From the NCBI GenBank assembly GCA_000306725.1, contig CP003083.1:310001-374000 (forward strand): DNA of 64,000 bases. Reading direction: 5' to 3'. The translations under genes were made by a program, and so were the position numbers. Below, in pieces: positions 59,733 to 64,000 of the stretch (position 1 is the stretch's first letter; the number at the start of each line of letters is the position of its first letter). Source of the stretch: Methanolobus psychrophilus R15. Its GTDB lineage: Archaea; Halobacteriota; Methanosarcinia; Methanosarcinales; Methanosarcinaceae. The notes under the pieces were generated by a model. That model saw only the letters and a list, made by a program, of their open reading frames with translations. It did not search any database and was not told where the DNA came from.

Positions 59733-61922
59733 TTACTGCATCGTCTCCATGAGCTCATCCTTGTGGCGCGCATATTTCCTGATAGCCCGGGCAACATCCT
59801 TGTAATCGCATATTCCCTGCCTGGAAAGACTTTCAATATACTTTGCCCGCTCATCCATCTCCCGGACAAGTTCCTCTACCTTTATGCCGAATTCCTCTTC
59901 GATATCCTCAAAAAGAGAGCTGCTGCCGCTAAACTCATAGCGGTCCTCGACCGGGTCCCATTTGAAAACAGGGTTGGTGATCAGGTCCTTGCGTTCAGGG
60001 TCCAGTTCCACTATTTCAACTATCCTGAGGGCGCGCCTGATGAAGTGCTCGCCGACCTTGACCATGGCGTTGAATATGACCATGTCGACACTGGCAAAGA
60101 GGTTCCTGGGCACGTTCATGGGCTCGGATTCAACCCTGGAGAGCAGTTCCTGGATGGAGCCGGCGTGGATGGTGCCCATACAGGGGTGGCCAACGGAGAT
60201 GGCCTGGAACAAAGTGCCGGCTTCGGAGCCTCGAACCTCACCTACCACTATGTACTCGGGCCTCTGCCTCAGTGCGGCCTTGAGCAGGTCGTAGAGCTCG
60301 ATGTCACCTGCAGACTTGCCGCTGCTGCTGTCCCCTCCAAAACCCGCCCTTGTGATGGACTGGGTCCAGTTGGGGTGCATGAGGTTCATCTCGGCGGTAT
60401 CTTCGATGGATACTATCTTGTATTCAGGGGGGATGAAAGAGCCCAGGGCATTGAGGGTCGTGGTCTTACCTGAGGCCGTACCGCCTGCTGCAAGTACGGA
60501 GCGCTTGTATTCGATCACGATCCAGAAGTACGCCAGCACCCTTGCATCATAGGTGCCGTAGTTCATGAGGTCGATGCAGGACACAGGATTGGACTTGAAG
60601 CGCCTGATGGTGAATGTGGAGCCTCTCTTGGTGACCTCCTTGCCGAGGGTGAGGTTGGCACGGCTGCCATCGGTCAGTGTGGCGTCCCTGATTGGCTGGA
60701 GCACTGAGATGTGCCTGCCTGCGGCCTGGGCCATCCTCATGACGAAGTTGTTGAGCTCAAGCTCCTCGAAGGAGACATTTGTCTTAAGGGAGCCATACAT
60801 GCGGTGATTGACATACAGGTTGGAATAAGGACCGTTGCAGGTGACATCCTCGATATAGGGGTCGTTCATGAGCAGGTCGATCCTGTCAAATCCCATGTAT
60901 TTTTTATGAAGGTAATAGAAGAACTTCTCTTTCTGTGATTCTGTCAGCTTAAAGCGATAAATTTCCGTGATGAAGTAGAAACGGTCCCTGAGAGCATCCT
61001 TGCGGTTCTCCTCCTCCACCAGCAGTATCTCGGAGTGAGCCATCTTGTCAAAGGCGTTCTGGACGATTGCCATGGTCTGCTCCTCGGTCTCACTGAGAGG
61101 CGGTTCCATGCATTCGTAGGAAAGCTCCTCCCCGTCAAACCAGACATGTACATACTGGAACCTGGGAGTTACTTCGTATATGAGATCCAGATCCTTGTGA
61201 GGCACCCCATACAGTGGTTTGCTAACCACGCCCGGCTCAAAGACCAGCTCATCAATGACCTCGGGCTTGGGATTGATGATCTTTTCGATCTTCTGCAGCA
61301 GAACCTGGACAAAGTCACCCTCGCTTTCAGAAAGCTCATTCTTGTCCTCAGGCAGGCACAGGGGATCATCAGGCTGGCTTTTCTTTCTCCTGAGACCAAG
61401 GCCCGATTTTTTCTTCCCGGCAGGCTTTTTTGCCTTTTTCACTTTCTTCCGGGATCCCCGCAACCCAAACAAGCGCCTTTTCCCTGAACCTTCCTCCGGC
61501 ACATCACTTATTGAGTCCGGAGCATCTGCTCCGTCAAGCATCGATACAGCGACAGAGCCTTCCCCATATTCACCACATTCCTGCCTGCCCGCTGCCTCCT
61601 CCACATCCTCCGGAGAGCCCGCCCTGCTGCCGGGAATATCCTTCTTCTTCCTGAGGCTCAATCCAAAGCGCTTTTTCCCGGCAGGCTTGCCTGGCCTTAC
61701 CGAAGGCTCGTGAACCTCACTCTTCTTTTGCTTACCCCTAAACCCGAAAATACCCTTTTTTCCTTTTTTGCCCTCACCATTGTAACCGGAAACTTCCTGA
61801 ACATGCACATCCTCCCCGGCGACACTCTCAGAATAAGACACTTCAGGTTCCCGGAAAGAGAGCTCCGCCTCTTCGGATGGAATCTCATTATCAGAATAGG
61901 TTTCCGTGTTTATACCAGCCAT
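59733..61922 (-). CDS. Type II/IV secretion ATPase (TadA/ArlI-like) with a basic N-terminal extension
   Basis: The 729-residue protein has the secretion ATPase core from about residue 220: an N-terminal domain and RecA-like domain with Walker A AAGGTASGKTTT (about 478), Walker B-type VGEVRGSEAGTLFQAI (about 560) and HAGSIQELLSRV. The first 220 residues are unusual: an acidic stretch interleaved with four basic K-K/R-x-F/L-G-F/L-R-x2-KK segments at about 55-67, 83-94, 148-160 and 170-181. This extension is not part of standard TadA/ArlI proteins. It powers assembly of the pilus with the two downstream F-type proteins. Confidence 0.93.
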   Translation of the reverse strand: MAGINTETYSDNEIPSEEAELSFREPEVSYSESVAGEDVHVQEVSGYNGEGKKGKKGIFGFRGKQKKSEVHEPSVRPGKPAGKKRFGLSLRKKKDIPGSRAGSPEDVEEAAGRQECGEYGEGSVAVSMLDGADAPDSISDVPEEGSGKRRLFGLRGSRKKVKKAKKPAGKKKSGLGLRRKKSQPDDPLCLPEDKNELSESEGDFVQVLLQKIEKIINPKPEVIDELVFEPGVVSKPLYGVPHKDLDLIYEVTPRFQYVHVWFDGEELSYECMEPPLSETEEQTMAIVQNAFDKMAHSEILLVEEENRKDALRDRFYFITEIYRFKLTESQKEKFFYYLHKKYMGFDRIDLLMNDPYIEDVTCNGPYSNLYVNHRMYGSLKTNVSFEELELNNFVMRMAQAAGRHISVLQPIRDATLTDGSRANLTLGKEVTKRGSTFTIRRFKSNPVSCIDLMNYGTYDARVLAYFWIVIEYKRSVLAAGGTASGKTTTLNALGSFIPPEYKIVSIEDTAEMNLMHPNWTQSITRAGFGGDSSSGKSAGDIELYDLLKAALRQRPEYIVVGEVRGSEAGTLFQAISVGHPCMGTIHAGSIQELLSRVESEPMNVPRNLFASVDMVIFNAMVKVGEHFIRRALRIVEIVELDPERKDLITNPVFKWDPVEDRYEFSGSSSLFEDIEEEFGIKVEELVREMDERAKYIESLSRQGICDYKDVARAIRKYARHKDELMETMQ

Positions 61923-62062
61923 CTAATGCTAGTAAAAGAACGTGCTGATATATACTTAATCTAAGTGAAGTATATAGATGAATGTAAAGTATAGAGAAAT
62001 GAAAAGGAGCAGCAGCTTTGAATAAGCTATGTGAGAGTAAAAAGAAAAGAAGGACAGGCGGG

Positions 62063-62956
62063 TCAGCCCATCCTGCGCTTCCATACAATAAGACGTCCGG
62101 TAGCGTTTATAAGCATAACTATGACTATCAAGACCAAAGCTGCTGCGAAACCCTCAGAAGGAGATATTAGATGAGGATGCTCATAGGCATGATAGATAGT
62201 TAAAGGTAAAGTTCCCACCAAATCCTGGAAAGGATATATCTTAATCCCATAGATCAGCTTTTCACTGGCTCCCACCCTGAACTCCGGGAAGAACTGTGAG
62301 TAGCCTGCTGTTAGGATAACCACAGCAGATTCTTCGGCAGCCCGCCCAACACCAAGGATCACACCTGTCAGGATGCCTGACAGGGCATAGGGGATAGTTA
62401 CACGTTTTAAAGTATCCCATTTAGTTGCACCCAGAGCATAACTCGCTTCCTCTATATCCGTAGGTACTGTGTCAATCGCCTCCTCTGCTGCACGTTCGAT
62501 CACCGGAAGAATCAATATGGCAAGGGCTATACTGCCTGATATCAAGGAGAATCCACCAGTAACTGTCCTCATGTAGAACACAAGCACCAGAACTGCAAAA
62601 AGTCCCAGGACTATTGAAGGGGTGCCCGATAGCACATCAATGAAAAAGCGGAAACTCCTGACTAAAAAGCCATCTTTTGCATACTTCTTAAGATATATCG
62701 CAGTGCAAACTCCCAAAGGGGCGGCAAGCAATGTTGAAAAGAACGAAAGGATGAGAGTGCCTGCAATAGCGTTGCCGATGGCACCCCCAAGACTTGGGGC
62801 TCTTGATTCAGGGGTTAGTATGAAATAGAGACTCAGGCTGGGTATTGCTTTTACTGTGATCGTGCCTAAGATCAATATCAGTATCAAGGCACATGCTATA
62901 GCGCAAGCATATGCAATTGAAATGAATATCTTGCCCTTGATAAAACGAAGATTCAT
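62063..62956 (-). CDS. pstA: Phosphate ABC transporter permease PstA
   Basis: The 297-residue protein has six membrane helices and the ABC permease signature segment EASYALGATKWDTLKRVTIP (EAA loop), with GTPSIVLGLFAV typical of PstA. It forms the phosphate channel with PstC. It overlaps pstC by four bases. The ATPase PstB and regulator PhoU are not adjacent on the left side, where the secretion ATPase begins about 140 bases away; the order suggests pstB lies elsewhere or is missing. Confidence 0.93.
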   Translation of the reverse strand: MNLRFIKGKIFISIAYACAIACALILILILGTITVKAIPSLSLYFILTPESRAPSLGGAIGNAIAGTLILSFFSTLLAAPLGVCTAIYLKKYAKDGFLVRSFRFFIDVLSGTPSIVLGLFAVLVLVFYMRTVTGGFSLISGSIALAILILPVIERAAEEAIDTVPTDIEEASYALGATKWDTLKRVTIPYALSGILTGVILGVGRAAEESAVVILTAGYSQFFPEFRVGASEKLIYGIKIYPFQDLVGTLPLTIYHAYEHPHLISPSEGFAAALVLIVIVMLINATGRLIVWKRRMG

Positions 62957-63903
62957 AAATTACCTCCTATCTTCCTTGCTACTGCGACGAACACGATCTC
63001 TATAGCAAATAATACCGCTGCGATTGCAAAGAGGGCACTTCTTGGCTCCGGGTGTGCAATATAGATGCCTGTCTCGATAAGGATCTTTGAAGTCATAGAG
63101 TAGCCATAACTGAAGAAAGAAGATGGTACTGCCATCATGTTCCCAAAGAGCATTACCACAGCCATGGTTTCACCCATAGCCCTCATCATGCCAAGGATGA
63201 CGGCAGCCATTATGCCCTTTGATGCTGCAGGCAGCACTACCTTGCTGATGGTTTCCCACTTAGTGGCTCCCAGAGCAAAAGAGGCTTCACGGTACTCTTT
63301 CTTGACTGCCCTTATGGAATCCTCCGAAATGGAGACAATTGTCGGCAGGATCATTATTGCAAGCACTGTCGCTGCCAGGGCAAGCCCCAGACCATCCACA
63401 GAGAATACCCTGAAGAAAGGGAGGAAGCCAAATGCTGCTTCCGAATAGGGATGGATATAATCCCTGAAAAGACCGGACAGTACAAAGAGGCCGAAAATAC
63501 CATATACAACAGATGGAATGCCTACCAGAAGTTCGATTATGGGACGCATTACTGACGCAATCCTTGGGTGTGCAAGTTCGGACATGAAAATAGCGGTGAA
63601 CACGCCAAGAGGAACTGCAAGAATCATAGTGACCAGCGTAAGCAGAATAGTCCCTGCTATGAAGATGCGTATACCGTAGATGTTCTCATGGAAATCCCAT
63701 CTGGAGCCGGTTATGAAATTGAAAAAACCCTGATTTACAAATGTAGGGTAAGCAGTATAGAAAATGAAACCTACCACCAGAATCGTTGTAACAGTAGTAA
63801 GCAAGGCACATAAGCCAAAGAATATATGAGGGATCGTATACTCGGACCTTGAATCAATTTTAAAGAAAACGCTAGTAATTGAGTATTTGGACTTTAAGTT
63901 CAT
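62953..63903 (-). CDS. pstC: Phosphate ABC transporter permease PstC
   Basis: The 316-residue protein has six helices and the EAA loop REASFALGATKWETISKVVLP, with VGIPSVVYGIFGLFVL near the middle. The frame is open to 63954, but I start it at MNLKSKYSITSVFF because the longer version would begin inside a hairpin-terminator; GGAT-like sequence lies ahead. It pairs with PstA (4-bp overlap). The phosphate-binding protein gene pstS should lie just beyond the right edge. Confidence 0.92.
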   Translation of the reverse strand: MNLKSKYSITSVFFKIDSRSEYTIPHIFFGLCALLTTVTTILVVGFIFYTAYPTFVNQGFFNFITGSRWDFHENIYGIRIFIAGTILLTLVTMILAVPLGVFTAIFMSELAHPRIASVMRPIIELLVGIPSVVYGIFGLFVLSGLFRDYIHPYSEAAFGFLPFFRVFSVDGLGLALAATVLAIMILPTIVSISEDSIRAVKKEYREASFALGATKWETISKVVLPAASKGIMAAVILGMMRAMGETMAVVMLFGNMMAVPSSFFSYGYSMTSKILIETGIYIAHPEPRSALFAIAAVLFAIEIVFVAVARKIGGNL

Positions 63904-63930
63904 TTTTATCCAGATTCCATTAAAAAAAGG

Positions 63931-63952
63931 GATTTGTGCTTTCGCACAAATC
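63931..63952 (-). terminator. Hairpin and T-run between pstS and pstC
   Basis: On the minus strand GATTTGTGC-GAAA-GCACAAATC forms a perfect 9-bp stem with a GAAA tetraloop, followed at once by CCTTTTTTT. This looks like an intrinsic terminator placed just before the pstC start. Partial termination would let the upstream gene be made in excess of the permease genes. Confidence 0.7.
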
Positions 63953-63979
63953 ATTCAAGTATTCTTATTCTTTCCCGGT

Positions 63980-64000
63980 TTAAACGATGTCGTACATTGA
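63980..64000 (-). other. Possible 3' end of pstS
   Basis: The last bases of the window, read on the minus strand, encode S-M-Y-D-I-V and a stop codon, followed by the hairpin-terminator. A phosphate-binding protein gene is expected at this place in a pst operon, but six codons are not enough to prove it. Confidence 0.25.

Overview
The window looks like the chromosome of a methylotrophic methanogen of the Methanosarcinaceae, with Methanolobus-like relatives the best guess. It carries a form III RuBisCO, a methylcobamide:CoM methyltransferase-type protein, a piece of a corrinoid protein, methanogenesis marker protein 8, two Msr-type (DUF1724) regulators, an archaeal LL-diaminopimelate aminotransferase, a PEF-CTERM surface protein, and AT-rich archaeal promoters. 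The family placement rests on gene content read by eye; no database search was run.

Left end (1-13.4 kb): a chromosomal azlC-azlD operon on the minus strand is split by an 8.8-kb integrated element (about 2455-11264). The first 27 codons of azlC lie at the far right end of the element (11261-11341) and the other 218 codons at its left end (1800-2456). The two junctions share the 6-bp sequence ATTCCC, and recombination across it would rebuild a 245-codon azlC in frame. The element encodes a tyrosine recombinase next to the left junction, a ribbon-helix-helix protein, a string of tightly overlapping small plus-strand genes, two arrays of 8-bp repeats around an AT-rich core, a minus-strand operon of three very small genes (two membrane proteins), an IS630-family insertion that itself interrupts a zinc-ribbon membrane-protein gene, and a beta-solenoid PEF-CTERM surface protein. 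Beyond it lies the RuBisCO gene.

13.0-14.6 kb: an Msr/DUF1724 regulator gene is flanked by two copies of a candidate structured RNA, each with a nearly identical 30-nt block and a T-run end.

14.8-31.2 kb: mostly single genes for metabolism and transport: an MBL-rhodanese protein, an ornithine-decarboxylase-like enzyme, a NucS-like nuclease-fold protein, threonine synthase, a LysE exporter, HisG, a dicarboxylate symporter, a K+ channel, an AhpD-like protein, an MtaA/MtbA-like methyltransferase, a Maf protein and an NSS transporter. Two broken genes are also here: a doubly deleted copy of a purine permease and a corrinoid protein that lacks its B12 domain.

31.4-53.8 kb: a U32/RlhA-type protein, a large-subunit catalase, the intact purine permease, a parallel beta-helix surface protein, two PAS histidine kinases, an M1-like secreted peptidase, a PaaK / marker 8 / PaaI trio, a DUF421 protein, a PNPOx-like protein, a YihY protein, a JAMM protein and LL-DAP aminotransferase.

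53.8-64 kb: a PhoU-like regulator, then an archaeal type IV pilus/secretion locus (pilin-like protein, divergent ArlH-like ATPase with a degenerate P-loop, two TadB/C membrane proteins and a TadA-type ATPase), then pstC-pstA of a phosphate transporter whose pstS should lie just beyond the right edge. No rRNA, tRNA or CRISPR array was found.
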